From: Lota lota
Taxonomy: Eukaryota > Chordata > Actinopteri > Gadiformes > Lotidae
NCBI GenBank assembly: GCA_026745465.1
Contig: JACYXH010000733.1
Span: forward strand, 1 to 64,000
Direction of reading: 5' to 3'
Length of the DNA: 64,000 nucleotides
Shown here: positions 36,630 through 49,880 of the stretch, piece by piece
Position numbering within the stretch: the stretch's first letter is position 1
Layout of the letters: each line of letters starts with the position of its first letter
Notes under the pieces: model-generated
Seen by the model: the letters and a program-made list of their open reading frames with translations, nothing else
The model's database searches: none
Told to the model about the DNA's origin: nothing
Translations under genes and position numbers: made by a program

Positions 36630-36890
36630 TACTACTACTTGCCAGTAGGTACTTCCAAAATAATGTCATCGTCAACGACATCATCGAGTAGCCAAGTTTC
36701 CAGTGATGAGGTTGCTTGATAGATTTGTAATTTGGATGTAGATATAAAGGGCTCATTCTAAGGTAACGAAAACAATTCCTATTTTCATGGGATTATATAT
36801 ACTACTTAAAACATACTTATATATATTATATTCCATTTCTACCAAGTCCTTTCTGCTAGATGCCACTAAATTATACAAACTGCACGTCTA
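36630..36890 (-). mobile_element. Internally deleted short DNA transposon, copy A
   Basis: This is homologous to the element at 40790-41457 but in opposite orientation. Shared phrases are CCAGTAGGTACTTC, CATCGAGTAGCCA and AAGGGCTCATTCTAAGG, then CATGGGATTATA and CTAGATGCC. About 300 bp between the AGTAGCC block and the GTAGATAT block of the longer copy is missing. There is no coding capacity. Confidence 0.72.
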
Positions 36891-37363
36891 CGGTGTTGAG
36901 AGAATTAAACGAAAAATTTAATATGAGCTCTTTTGAAAAAAGGTATTACACAAACGTGAATAAAATTCATCAAATCTAAACCTGCCCCCAAAGGGAAAAA
37001 TGTGAACATGGAAGCATGTTTGCTTTCACTTGACTGACAGCATCCAACGATCTGGTGTCCAACCGACAGCTTTGAGATCGGATTGGATTCTACGTGTTCT
37101 GTGTGTAGCGTCGGCTCCACTCACGTCAATATAGAGTGGAAGAGACTCAGTCAATCAAAAGTGAAACAGTCAGGAGAGGAAGGAGAGAAGGAAGAATTCC
37201 CCCAGGGAAGTGGTCTTTTGATAGAATCTTTACTTGGTAATTGGTTCAATGAAGTCAACACACAAGTGTTAGTCTGGAAAGAAAACCTGAGTGAGAGCGC
37301 TAATTAGCCTTCTTTGACTATTCTTTAAATAAATAAGTTGAAAAATGAAGTCAAAAAGATGAC
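36891..37363. other. Anonymous DNA
   Basis: Nothing is recognised. Confidence 0.5.
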
Positions 37364-37698
37364 TGTAGCAATGTCCACTACTACACGCCACCTAGGTGGC
37401 TCCCATACTCGACCTAGGTGACTTTCCTCGGGCTCCTCCAAACGAATGGACACAGGGTGGTGATGTTAAACCGGTTTATTATAAAGGTTGTGTAGAATGA
37501 GGCATGCAGATGGTGCTCCATGCTGCCATGCCGGAGATCTCTCTCTGAGTGTGTGCGGTGGTGGCTGGTTTAACCTGTGCACACTGATTGCTCAATGTGC
37601 AACAGGTGTGCAGCCTCACCCAGCTCCAGACTCCAATCAGTCTGACTCGGGCCAGGTGAGGCTGCTTAAACCAGCCGTCATCCACACACACTCCCACA
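37364..37698 (+). mobile_element. Foldback repeat family, copy 3
   Basis: This is the same layout as copy 2 (10161-10727) but with only two CCTAGGTG-type palindromes (37388-37422) in place of twelve. The spacer and foldback match copy 2 with few substitutions and a 3-bp indel. The foldback spans 37547-37693, with GGCTGGTTTAA/TTAAACCAGCC outer arms and both inner stems present. One inner pair is lost here (ACACTGA opposite TCAATGT). No open frame is convincing. Confidence 0.8.
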
Positions 37699-37979
37699 AT
37701 GACGTTTTAGCTTAAAGAGTCTCGTTCAGCGAGCCGGAGTAAACATAAGGAAGCCAGCCATTGCATTCAAAACAATGCTAACTCTTCTCGTCTTTCTACA
37801 CTCTCTCGTATTAGGAGCAACTGTAAATCCTGCCGCGTATTAGCTATGCGTTAGCTAAACAGGGTTCTATTAGCTCAAGCCTGGGCCTGAGAGGGCCCCA
37901 GTCCTCTGGTCCTCTGCGTCTAGACGGCTCCGAAACGGCACCTTACTTCACGGCTAATCACCGTCGGTGTGCTTGTTCA
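37699..37979. other. Anonymous DNA
   Basis: Nothing is recognised. Confidence 0.45.
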
Positions 37980-38036
37980 CCCCCCCCCCCCCCCCCCCCC
38001 CCCCCGTCCCCGTCCCCGTCCCCGTCCCCGTCCCCC
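37980..38036. repeat. Poly(C) and (CCCCGT)n
   Basis: A 26-base C run leads into five CCCCGT hexamers, then more C. The hexamer probably arose from the homopolymer by point mutation and slippage. Confidence 0.96.
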
Positions 38037-39364
<1,328 letters not shown>

Positions 39365-39560
39365 TACAGTCTCAAATGGGCTTTATAGGCACACGTTATT
39401 CAGCCCCCTAACTAAACCCTTAGCCCTCAGGAGGGCAAGGAAAAACCCCAAACCCCAATGGGGAGCAAAGAAAGCTTGAGAAGGAACACAAAAGAGGGAT
39501 TTTCCTCCATGGATGTCCAAGGATGTTATAGGTCCCAGATGGGCAGACACGCCCAGTGTT
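39365..39560 (+). mobile_element. Fragment of a fish interspersed repeat
   Basis: GGCAAGGAAAAACCCC, AAAGAAAGCTTGAGAAGGAAC and GAGGGATTTTCC occur in an order that resembles a widespread fish repeat I know by its GGAAAAACTCCC…GGAAGAAACC phrases. It is diverged and has no clear ends. The identification is from memory only. Confidence 0.4.
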
Positions 39561-40247
39561 GGCCAAAAAGAGCAATAATTAATACCTTCTAAAATGCAGA
39601 CAGAAATAAGCAGAGTTTGAGGGAAACAACCTTTGCCTCTGCGTTAACTCTATTCAGTTCAGAGCGTTTTATCTGCATTAGCCACAATTTAACCCTCCAG
39701 CCAATACCCTAATAAGCATTTAAACACAATTAATCACAGTATTGTTTCCCTGGTCTTATTCAACTCCTCGTCTTTAAAAGGTCAGCAGTGTCCACCGAGA
39801 TCCAGCTATGTTTTGCTACGGTTTACAAAAAGCCGGCCAACACACACACACCCTGTGGACTAAACAAGAAAGAAGAAGAAAAGGTATTCGGAAGGCTGTT
39901 GTTATTGTATTTCCCCTCCTTTAGCTTCCACATAGGAGTACGTTCACATAAAGAACTGCCTACAGAGCCAGTGTCCCGATGAGGATGTGATTGCCTGTTT
40001 TAGCCTCTATAGCCGAAGGGCTGATTTGCAGACGCATTGGACAACTGGTCAAGCCTTCCTGGACTTTGCGATTGTGTCAAATCACAACGTCATTTGTGAA
40101 ATTACGCAAACATGCATATTTGTCCACTTAGAGCAACATTTCTGCATAAAGTGACCAATAATCACACTTTCCCTAGAGTTTTATCAATCATCGCACTTCC
40201 CCACACAAAACGGCTAATCAATCAACAAACTCACTTCCTTCATTATG
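39561..40247. other. Anonymous DNA
   Basis: There is no gene. A short CA run lies at 39839-39849. Confidence 0.5.
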
Positions 40248-40612
40248 TGTCATGATCTGACTTCCGTTTGTTCTTTAGTGTTCGTTCTCCCCCTGTCCAC
40301 CAAATGTCCTTTGACTTGTTCAATCACTTAATTCCCCTCATCTGTGTCCTTGTCAACCTTCCCACCTGCACCTCATTCCCTCATCAGTGTCGCCACATAT
40401 ATACTTATTCACTTATTTTGGTCCCTTGTCGGTTTGTTTTTTTTGTCATGTCCCGTGTTCCTTGTGGTTTCCCAATTGTAGTGTTTTTTCTGCCTGGTCA
40501 CAGAACAGAGTTATTTAGTTGCTTTGTTAAAAACCCTTTTGTTACTTTTCCTGAGTCCCAGTCTGCATTTGGATCTATCCCTCTTTGCTCCTGCTGCCCC
40601 CTCAGCTATTAC
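40248..40612 (+). mobile_element. LTR-like block, possibly a solo LTR
   Basis: It opens with TGTCATGATCTG and continues pyrimidine-rich, with CACCTGCACCTCATTCCCTC and a TATA-like ATATATACTTATTCA. It then reads TCTGCATTTGGATCTATCC, a phrase typical, from memory, of fish LTR elements. The right edge is unclear and no flanking duplication was found. The 118-codon + strand frame here has no known domain and is probably a by-product. Confidence 0.42.
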
Positions 40613-40789
40613 TTAAATACTTAAATTGTTTTATTCCCAATCCAAATCGGATCTGTGGTTGAATAAACAAATGAGGGTTGTATTCATTAGGCAAACCAAT
40701 CCATCCACCCATCTTCAAAATTCTGATTCACATAGATTAGCATTGCATGATCTCCAGGGCAATGGAGGCAATGCAAACAAAGATGACAT

Positions 40790-41457
40790 CTTAAAGGTTC
40801 AGTGTGTGGAATTTAGAGGCATCTAGAGGAACGGACCTGGCAGAATAATATTCATGAGTGTTTTAATTAGGGTATAATCCCATGAAAATAAGAATATTTG
40901 TGTTTTCGTTACCTTAGAATGAGCCCTTAATATCTACACAGGGAGCGGGTCCTCTTCCACGGGGGCTGCCATAATGCACAGCCATGTTTCTACAGTAGCC
41001 AAGAACGGACAAAACGGCTCTAAAGAGGTTGGGTTTTTATTTCAATCCCCAAAACATTTTTTGGGCTAAGCGTTTAGGAAGGAGGGAGTGACTACGACCC
41101 ATTTGTGTCGTTGTGTATGAGCGTATTATGAGTATGATTATGTATCTATATGTGTACAGTCCCATTCAGCTCCATGGTAAATGCGCTCAATGTAAAAGTA
41201 CCATGACTTGTAAATTATAACCTATAGTTTTACATTTACAGCATACTCAATATAATTCAGAACGCTATCAAGGAACCTAATCACTTAAAACCTGGCTACT
41301 CGATGCTGCCGCAGATGATGACCATATTTTCGAAGTACCTACTGGCACCTTACAGGCCAACACGGTCGTTGGAAAGGTAGGGACGAGAGACTCAGTTGGT
41401 TGAGACCTGCAACCTCATCACTAGTTGCTACTACATTTTACACAATGGAACGTTAAG
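40790..41457 (+). mobile_element. Short DNA transposon with ~40-bp inverted ends, copy B
   Basis: The left end CTTAAAGGTTCAGTGTGTGG pairs imperfectly with the right end (read on the minus strand CTTAACGTTCCATTGTGTAA). Both ends then continue toward a CTAGAGG/CTAGTGATGAGG-type phrase. The left interior carries CGTTACCTTAGAATGAGCCC and a GGGAGCGGGTCCTCTTCCAC motif, which I recall from an abundant fish element of this type. There is no transposase, so it is non-autonomous. The superfamily is not assigned. Confidence 0.72.
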
Positions 41458-42581
41458 TTCAACCATAGGACAAAAAAAAAATTTTTACACATTGGCAGAT
41501 TATTTTTCAATAACTGGGAATTGTTTTACAATGCAAGGTCTGAAAAAAAGAGCCAAAAATAAAGAAGTAGCTCATCTAAACGACAAGTCTTGTTCCTGTG
41601 CAGTACCAAGACGGAGCTCTCCAGCGCACAATAAAAGCTGAATGTTTATTTCTTCTCACCCCGCACACTTCACAAAGCAACTAAGGCTCCCTAATTCCCA
41701 TTGATGGCTTGGCTAAGACAAACACCAATGAGGGTAGATTTGACTTCTAGTGACAAATGCAAGTAGTGTCTTTGGAGGAAAAACGAAATGTCGTCGCATC
41801 TATCTCTGTCTCTGTATAGTCACAGAGCTTGAAACGTAACACAGAGAATGGGTGAAACAAGTGTTCGATTCTATGTTGTGAAGTTTCCATTCCAACGTAT
41901 ATATATTTCAACATGAGACCCACCGCGAACAAATAATACAGATTGTTATTGCTTGAATAATGTCTTTTCAAAATAAGCCTCTTTCTTTCCTTTAATCATT
42001 TCCTCTCTCTCCCCCTTCCTCCCTCTCCCTCTCTCTCCACTGTTGTCTGACTCATGATGAAGGCATGATTATAACAGCTGTTTGATCGTAGGTTGCCCAT
42101 CTGTTCTAAACCTCTGTAGTAAAACCCCCTCAAGAAAAGTGGTACCCCTAAATCTTGTCCACTCGACTCCCCACTAGCTTAACCAACCAGCCGCTGACGA
42201 AAATCATTCACGGCACGTCCAATCACACTCTACTGGGCTTTTTCAGAGTTTCTAGTAGCGAAGAAATGTGAAGGGAAAAAAAAGACAAAACAAAACAATA
42301 ACTATTTTGGGAGCGAGTGATGGATTCTGTTCTAGCTTGTATTAGGAAGGCTGTTGTTCTTTGACTCATGTCAAAACACTTTCTAAATGTATTGATTTTA
42401 TTTTTACACCTACCATGTAGAGTCATTGTCAGCAACATTGGATTATTCTAGCAGGCATTTCTCTGTGTCATTGTAATATCAAATACATTTGTTTATTTAA
42501 TCATTTATATTGTTATGGGTGTTTTTGTGCCCATATGGACAGGACACTGAAGAGACAGGACAGCGCATTGAAAAAGAGTAG
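41458..42581. other. Anonymous DNA
   Basis: There is no gene. A pyrimidine-rich patch lies at 42001-42040. Confidence 0.5.
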
Positions 42582-43066
42582 AAGGCAAGGCAAGGCAGCT
42601 TTATTTGTATAGCACATTTCAGCAACAGGGCAATTCAAAGTGCTTTACATAAAACATTATAGAGCAGTTAGAAAACAATTAAAAACAAGTGTAAAACAAA
42701 TTAAAACAAGAATAAAATTGATAGTGCAATATAAGAATAAAAGGTACAGTGCAATATAAGAAAATTAAGTTAACAAAATTGATTATTTAAAGAAAAGCAA
42801 CATCAAAAAGATAGGTCTTTAGGTTAGATTTAAAAGAACAGAGAGTTGCAGCGGACCTACATTTTTCTGGGAGTTTGTTCCAAATATGTGGAGCATACAA
42901 ACTGAACGCTGCTTCCCCCTGTTTAGTTCTGACTCTGGGGACAACAAGTAGACCTGTCCCGGACGACCTGAGAGATCTGGGTGGGTCATAGTGTAGTAGC
43001 AGATCAGAAATGTATTTAGGCCCTAAACCGTTTAGTGATTTATAAACCAGTGAAAGTATTTAGAAG
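42582..43066 (-). mobile_element. Fish interspersed repeat, LINE-type 3' end
   Basis: It begins with GGCAAGGCAAGGCAGC, then TTTATTTGTATAGCACATTTC and CAATTCAAAGTGCTTTACAT. After an A-rich stretch it continues with TTTTCTGGGAGTTTGTTCCA, ACTGAACGCTGCTTCCCC and CCTAAACCGTTTAGTGATTT. This is one of the most widespread fish dispersed repeats I know. The tandem GCAAG at one end suggests a retroposon tail, which would place the sense strand on minus. The exact LINE family is not assigned. Confidence 0.65.
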
Positions 43067-44674
43067 TGGCATTTGTAACAGGTGTTAATTGAACCTTGGT
43101 TGCTGCTAGGCACACTGCCTACATGGTTGGCACACTAGCAGGTTTAGCCAGCAAACCACCTTGAATTAGTCAAAGAATGTCGATTAGTGCAGTAGTGGGA
43201 GGCTCCAATAAGTGGTTGCATACATCAAATAAAAAAAGAAATCTCGCAGAAACACTCAATTGTGCCTCGTCCTTTCTACTTTAAAAACGTACTATAAGCT
43301 AATGACAAATGTCTTTGGTTTCAGAGGTGAACCTGTTTCTTTTGTAGTCTGTTTGGTTGGTGATGCTCTTGGATTTCACCACGTTCCACATATCTCTAAA
43401 GTACCAGAACCATCTGACTCAGTTGCAGCCTCTGTCTGTCCTGGTAACAGCCCCAGGTAAGACTGTGAGCTATCTTTACAGCAGTTCCCAAATGGTTGTG
43501 GCCTTTGACCTTCTGCATCACATCAACACACAGTTAAAAGAAGTAGAAAAAATAGCAGTGAGGGTAGCGTTGTTAAACTTGACAGGTTAGATGGATAGAT
43601 AGATAGATAGTTTGCAGTGCCCTTGCCCTTGGTTATGGCCAGGGCAAGACTGTGATCTTGCATGTTTTATGGTGGACAGATAGATAGATAGACAGTGCAT
43701 GCAGTGTGTGCATGCATCTTTTTGACGGCAATAATCGATAATTGCATGAGCGTGCTGTCAGTCACATGTGCCAGAGCGTCCCGAGAGTCTGTCATGACTG
43801 CCGCGGTGTGACATCCACCCACACATTCACGGTGACGCTCTGGCACAACCCCAGCCATTAACGCACAGGACGAGAGAGCTGGCTATTAGCATAGTGTGAA
43901 CCTAGGTGGAATTAGATCCGCCATTTTGAGAAGTAGATGGTCCTCTGTCCTTTCCATCAGGCCTGTCCCAATGATAGACTGTACGACATCCGACAGGGTA
44001 TAGATTGAATATAATAATAATGATGCAAAAATACAATAAGGATTTCAGTTGTGGTTTGAAGGAGGGGAATTCATGGTGGATGTTTTCAGGTGGTATGAGA
44101 TACTGTCAAACATAGACTGAGGGATGATCCATCAGCAACTGTTTATGCAGTGCAATAAAGTGGGTTGCATGCTATTTGCCTGCACTGGATGGTTAAGTTA
44201 TTTATTTGAAAACATATGAAAATGTGAAATGAGTGGAGCAGAATCCAACAAGCAATATGTTAATTGCCTTTAACAGATTCTGGAGTGAGTGCAATAACTT
44301 CATACGCAAATTGCTGTTGCTGAACTGCAGTTTAGTTAGGGTTAACTTTAACTGTGAATGACCCTAAAAAACACAGCTGCATGTATTTACACTTTTTAGT
44401 TACATTCATTAGGAAATATTTCATCGTCATTATGTGTAACATTTAATATATTGTGCAAATACAGTTTATATAGTCTAAGGAAGAGCATGAGATGTCAAAG
44501 AGATGGTGACTGTTATCCATCACCCTTTATCCTCACTCCTTTTCTCTCAGCGGTCCTTTAACAAACCAGTTTAAGTTTGCCATTCTGTCTGGCGTCCCCT
44601 TCGTCCAGAGTGCCACAAACCATCCACCAGCGGTGCATTGAATCCTTAAAGCTGCACAACATACTGCTCCATGT
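43067..44674. other. Anonymous DNA with small (GATA)n runs
   Basis: GATA runs lie at 43591-43610 and 43677-43692. No gene is seen. Confidence 0.5.
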
Positions 44675-44702
44675 TGTCTAGTTCGTTTAATCGAACTAGA
44701 CA
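44675..44702. other. 11-bp perfect hairpin
   Basis: TGTCTAGTTCG (44675-44685) pairs with CGAACTAGACA (44692-44702) around a 6-base TTTAAT loop. No T-tract follows and no function is evident. Confidence 0.92.
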
Positions 44703-44936
44703 CCGACCAAGCCAAAATCCACAACAGGTTCTTTAAACACCAAAGGACAAGAAACCGCACAATTGAAACCACCAAAGACTCGAATAAGAAGTTTCAGTGA
44801 GCCCATGTACAAGCCAATCATATCACTAGTTACTGTTAGCTAGGCTCCAGGAGAGTGAGAACAAGATGTGAGTGAGGGTCTTTAATCAGAAAGGTAAGCC
44901 ACAGTCAGCTCCACTGTCCAACCCCGGGGGCAAAAT

Positions 44937-44938
<2 letters not shown>

Positions 44939-45005
<67 letters not shown>
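44939..45005. repeat. (GA)n microsatellite
   Basis: This is a pure GA array. A second, GAGAGG-interrupted array lies at 45291-45361. Confidence 0.98.
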
Positions 45006-45008
<3 letters not shown>

Positions 45009-45289
45009 TTGGTAGGATAACTAGAATGGAGTCCGCCTAGCTCTGGCTCCACCTCAAACAGCCCATTCCAAACACAATTACCGCACATCTTCTGGGCCGC
45101 CAGAAGCTCACCCCCACCCTGCGCGCCAATCCCGGAGAACTTAAGAAAAGAGAGAAAAAAACGTATTATCGTTGCGTGCTGAAGGACTGCAACACCGCAG
45201 GGTTTGGAGACGATGGAGCGCCACGGCTGCAAATTAGATCTGTCACATAAGCAATGGTGGCTTTTGATAGATTCCAAAATCCTTAAAAT

Positions 45290-45324
<35 letters not shown>

Positions 45325-45361
45325 AGGGAGAGGGGGAGAGGGAGAGGGAGAGAGAGAGAGA

Positions 45362-46415
45362 CTTTTTTATCAGCAAGCAGAAAGGAAAAGTATTGGGAGC
45401 TGGAGGCGTAGTCGTCAGATACTCACATTTACATACCTTGATGTAACTGTACTTCGCTTCATTTCTATTCCGCCTCAATGCATTTTTAGGGTGTCAATTT
45501 TCCATCATGCGTCATCAAGACGATGAACTGAGTCCAATTCAACCGAAGGGGGCCTTGTTGTAAGATTCAAACTAACCCCTTTTTTATAGCAGAGGGAGAG
45601 CTCCGACAACAACAACAAAGGCATCAATGCCACAATGTCAAACAAAGTTTGACGTGATGAACATGCTTATCATTACGCAATAAAGGCCTGTGTTTGCGAG
45701 ATATGAAGCTTCTTTTAAGTTTTCCTTGGTTTCTCGTTCATGAAGTGTCAACATGGTGCGTCAACATTCCTCTTGTTAATAGTCTGCAAGTGTTTGTCAT
45801 CTCTCCCCAATTATTAAAGATGGAAAATTTTAATGCTGGCAAAGCCATGTATAATTATTTCTTTATTTATGCCCCATTGATTTACATTGTGAGGCCTTTA
45901 ATTATACAATTCATCACCTTTTAAACATGAAGAACAGTGTGTAATGCCTGTCTAATTAAAGCTTATTGGGAGATATCGCCAGGTTTTATATAAGAGGCCA
46001 GTAAATCAGGCAAATGAACATTGCTGGGTTTATATATATATATATATATTCATTTTTTTCAGATTCACATCCTTGTGTTTTCATCAATTCCACTTTGTCT
46101 GGAGCAAGACAATGCAGGCTCCGTCTCTCCTGAAGCAGGTGCTACAAATTAATTTTAATATCCCCGCCTGCCTGGGCATGTTGTGCGGTCTGTTTTTCTT
46201 TGGTGTCATAATGAGCGCAGCCTAATAGAGAGAACGAAGCCTATTGTGAGCCAACGTCGTAATTGATGGCTGAAAAAGTTCAGTGCCTTTTCTGATAATG
46301 GAAGGTAATGGATTCGCACCCCCCAACACACACACATACACACACGCACACACTTGTCTGGATCGTAATGCCAATAAAAGCTGTGGGTTAGTATCACTAA
46401 TTGTGTGGGAGGCCT

Positions 46416-46416
<1 letters not shown>
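45362..46416. other. AT-rich unique DNA, possible conserved element
   Basis: Bases 45650-46020 contain TTTAATTATAC, GTCTAATTAAAGC and CCCAATTATTAAAG, several homeodomain-type TAAT cores in a repeat-free stretch. A (TA)n run lies at 46030-46050 and an AC run at 46324-46351. There is no gene. Confidence 0.35.
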
Positions 46417-46446
<30 letters not shown>

Positions 46447-46457
46447 GGGGGGGGGGG
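46417..46457. repeat. (GT)n followed by poly(G), 28 bases
   Basis: A short GT run changes directly into a 28-base G homopolymer (46430-46457). Confidence 0.96.
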
Positions 46458-47279
46458 ACACCTGTGTGTGAGCAACACAATACCTTTTTATTTTACCACA
46501 CTGAAGTCTTGATCCGTTCTTCTTTGCTTTGACCGGACTACAATAAGCCAACAACTGATATAATGAACAACATATTCCGTTGAAAATGTGTGAAAATGTG
46601 ACAAACGATGTGAGATAGTACCTACAAGTCACAACGCAGGCAACACTGTGCCTCACACCTCTACTCTACGGTGTGATGGAGGGTGAAAAGGGTCGGCTAC
46701 AGAAGTCATCTCACCACCGACCATCACCATAAGTCCCTCCTCCTTCTTGACGTGCACTATCAAACGCTGTGCACTATGACAGCCTGTCCGACAGCATACG
46801 TTCCTTCTGACGGATTAGCATTGAGTTCATGTTTTCTGAAGGCATGGCCATGGGCTCCAAATGGGACTGAGTTTAAAGTCGTGAACCCGTTATTGGCCTC
46901 CACAATGTTGCTTACAATGGCATTCACCAGGGGCCACTACTAGGGGCCTCCTCGGGTTACAGAGGGATTGTTTACAATGGGCCAGTCCACAACAAACGGG
47001 TCCTCTCAAGAATTTCTTCCACAAGCCGCAACATTCCTACGACTCACATACACTCATCAACAATCAATAAACATTCAACACCTCTGTCCAATTCACTCTA
47101 AGGACATGTCTTGAGCTGCATACTTTTTTGCAAGGGGGCCAAGGTTAAACCTTACCAGAAATTGTCTTTGCATCTGTCAGAAACAGACAAAGAAAACACA
47201 TTTTAAGCAACTGACCTCAATATAGGCCAAGGATTCAGCTCAAAGCTTGTAAATAGCATGCTTGTTATCGGAGCACTTT
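46458..47279. other. Anonymous DNA, perhaps upstream part of the LINE relic
   Basis: No clear frame or motif is seen. By position it may include decayed upstream LINE sequence. Confidence 0.4.
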
Positions 47280-48170
47280 GCTCAGCGGCACCAATGACCT
47301 TCAACTCTCATCTGACTCTCGTGCCCTCAACATCCTCATTCTCCTTGACTTAAGTGCACCGCCCCCTCCTGGTTTCACTCATACATCTCTGACAGACAGC
47401 AACCATCACATCACCATCAATAATTACAGATACACCACAGCCCCAGAAACACAAGGAGTCCCACAAGGAACAGGCCTTGATCCTCTCCTTCATCACTTCG
47501 TTGATCATTTACATGGTGTCTCTCTGGTCACATCATTCGCCGCCACGGCTCTCTTTTCACAGCTATTGAGACGACACTCCACTATACCTTGGCTCCTCTG
47601 CTGACCTCAACTCCTCATCCATCATTCTTGAAGCTTGCTCAGCTGACATCAAAGCGTGGATGCAGTGCAACCTCCTCAGGCTCAATGGAAGCACATCAGA
47701 GATCCTTCCTGGTTGGCCTCAAGCATCTTGTAGAAAATGCCAGCCTTAACATTTATGGCACAACAGTCACCTTGTTAGGTCAGATTAGGTCAGAATGATT
47801 TGTGTCATTTGTGACAAGTCTCTCTCTCCTTGAGGCACATACCATTTTTGTTGTTGATGCTGACCCTAACCCTTATTCATGCTTCATCACCTCTAGGGTG
47901 GATGACTGCAGCAGCCTCTTCATCAATGACCCTGCATAGGCTCTTAACAGTCTGCAGTACATCCAGACTTCACCAGAGCACGCTCCGGCGATCACATCAC
48001 TCCTGTCTCGCAGCAACTGCATTGGCTACCAGTCATTGGACAGTGGATCCACCTCTAGCCTCTTCTCCACACATTCAAGGCTCTTCATGTCTCTGCCCCA
48101 GCTTTATCTCCCCGAGATCCTCCATTGTTACACTCCAGCCCGCATCCTGAGATCTGGGGATGCAGGCCCT
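47280..48170 (+). pseudogene. Degenerate L2/CR1-like LINE reverse transcriptase
   Basis: Fragments in changing + strand frames match a LINE open frame: Asn-Asp-Leu…Leu-Leu-Asp-Leu-Ser-Ala (about 47290-47358), Trp-Phe-His-Ser-Tyr-Ile-Ser-Asp-Arg (47370-47396), Gly-Val-Pro-Gln-Gly-Thr (47456-47473), a Tyr-stop-Asp-Asp-Thr (47564-47578) in place of the catalytic Tyr-Ala-Asp-Asp box, Ile-Lys-Ala-Trp-Met (near 47650), and downstream His-Ile-Thr-Pro-Val…Leu-His-Trp-Leu-Pro-Val (47990-48031). The segment between the Leu-Asp-Leu-Ser-Ala and Trp-Phe motifs has been deleted. It is clearly inactive; the 5' half and endonuclease are not seen. Confidence 0.75.
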
Positions 48171-48189
48171 TATCTGGCCTAACCTCGGG

Positions 48190-48573
48190 TCATCCACCAT
48201 GGTCAGGCTGGCTTCATGGTACCCAGCTGGACCACCAGGGTCAGGCTGGCTTCATGGTAACCTCGGATCATCCACCAGGGTCACGCTGGCTTCATGGTAA
48301 CCTCGGATGGTCCACCAGGGTCAGGCTGGCTTCATGGTAACCTCGGATGGTCCACCATGGTCAGGCTGGCTTCATGGTAACCTCGGATGGTCCACCAGGG
48401 TCAGGCTGGCTTCATGATACCCAGCTGGACCACCAGGGTCAGGCTGGCTTCATGGTACCCAGCTGGACCACCAGGGTCAGGCTGGCTTCATGGTACCCAG
48501 CTGGACCACCGGGGTCAGGCTGGCTTCATGGTAACCTTGGGTCATCCACCAGGGTCAGGCTGGCTTCACAGGG
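48190..48573. repeat. 38/40-bp minisatellite, ~9.5 units, two interleaved unit types
   Basis: All units share GGTCAGGCTGGCTTCATGG. Type A then reads TACCCAGCTGGACCACCA (38 bp) and type B TAACCTCGGATGGTCCACCA (40 bp). The order is A-B-B-B-B-A-A-A-B plus a partial unit. It begins right after the LINE relic. The + strand frames here are repeat translations. Confidence 0.96.
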
Positions 48574-48814
48574 GACAGATCGCTCTGCTGGGAACGGACC
48601 CCTGGGCTCTGGGACTGTCTCCCCAGACAGATTAGTGAGGCCCACTCCATCACTTCCCAATTCAGTTAGTTCTCTTTCTTTATCTTCTCTTGCCTTACCT
48701 TGTTCTTATACTATAATGTATTTTTGCTGTTTTCGCATGAATGCTTTTGTACTTTTTTTTATAATGATGATATATAATAATTATACATGACTACATGTAT
48801 TGATTCACATGCAT

Positions 48815-48816
<2 letters not shown>

Positions 48817-48867
<51 letters not shown>
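48817..48867. repeat. (AC)n microsatellite
   Basis: This is a pure AC array of 51 bp. Confidence 0.98.
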
Positions 48868-48868
<1 letters not shown>

Positions 48869-49673
48869 GCAATCAGACAGAATTCATGATGCAAATGGAT
48901 TGGCATTTTGTAGCCTTTTTATTTTGGCGGGGAAACATAGGCTCATAAGCACGCCTGGTGTATAATGATTTAATATAATCCTCACATATTGTTTTTTTTT
49001 CTCTGAATCTTGTATCTGAAGGCAAGTCATCGGTAACGAGTCAATGAGTCAATTTACGTTTTTTTTTCTTTGTTGTGTAACTGGGGGCATTTCAAATGTC
49101 ACCTTCTATATATTCAGGGGATGCTGGGGCTTTCTAAATGGCATTGCATTAATGACCACACTCGCTGTTAATTGCCCAATATCAAATAGGTTGCACCAAT
49201 TAACATTAACATTTGATGAAACTCTCGGCTATACTCTGGCCCCAGGATTGATGGGAGAGCTCATGTGAAGATGCAGCTTCGTAGACGGCTTGCAGACAGA
49301 ACATTCCGTCATTAGGATGACATTTGACTTTTTTCACCCCCTGCCAGTAATCCCCTTTTACGGGAACAAAGACTTATTTATGCGTCTGCTTCTCGCGATG
49401 CACCATCAGTGACCAAATTGAAATCCTCTCCTCTGCGATGACCTGTGAGTATCTGGGGGGAGCGATATGACGGCTGGCTCCCTCCAACAATGCCACAGAG
49501 AGGAGCATGTGATATCTTGGGCAAAAGAAGAAGAAAATGGATTAATTTCTCCACAAATTAACTACTAATTCTTCTCTTATCTTTGGCCTGAAATTGCTAT
49601 TGAGCAAGTTCCCCCAGTGTCCCCTGCTTTCTTTTTCTCTTGCTCTCACTTTTTTCTGTCTCTCTTACTCTCT
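48868..49673. other. AT-rich unique DNA, possible conserved element
   Basis: Bases 49080-49270 are repeat-free and TAAT-rich (GCATTAATGACC, GTTAATTGCCC, CCAATTAACATT). There is no coding sign. Conservation is unverified. Confidence 0.3.
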
Positions 49674-49700
49674 CATTGTCAGTCTCTCTCTCTGTCTCTG

Positions 49701-49799
<99 letters not shown>

Positions 49800-49880
49800 G
49801 TCTCTCTCTCTCTGTCTCTCTCTCTCTCTGTGTGTGTGTGTCTCTCTCTCTGTCTGTGTGTGTGTGTGTGTGTGTGTGTG
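49674..49880. repeat. Compound (CT)n/(CTGT)n/(GT)n microsatellite
   Basis: CTGTCT hexamers lead into a pure CT array (about 49721-49791), then CTGTCT and GTGTGT blocks. Confidence 0.97.

Noticed and set aside
40268..40624. 118-codon hydrophobic frame
   Set aside because: It lies within a T-rich LTR-like block, and the hydrophobicity follows from T-rich codons.
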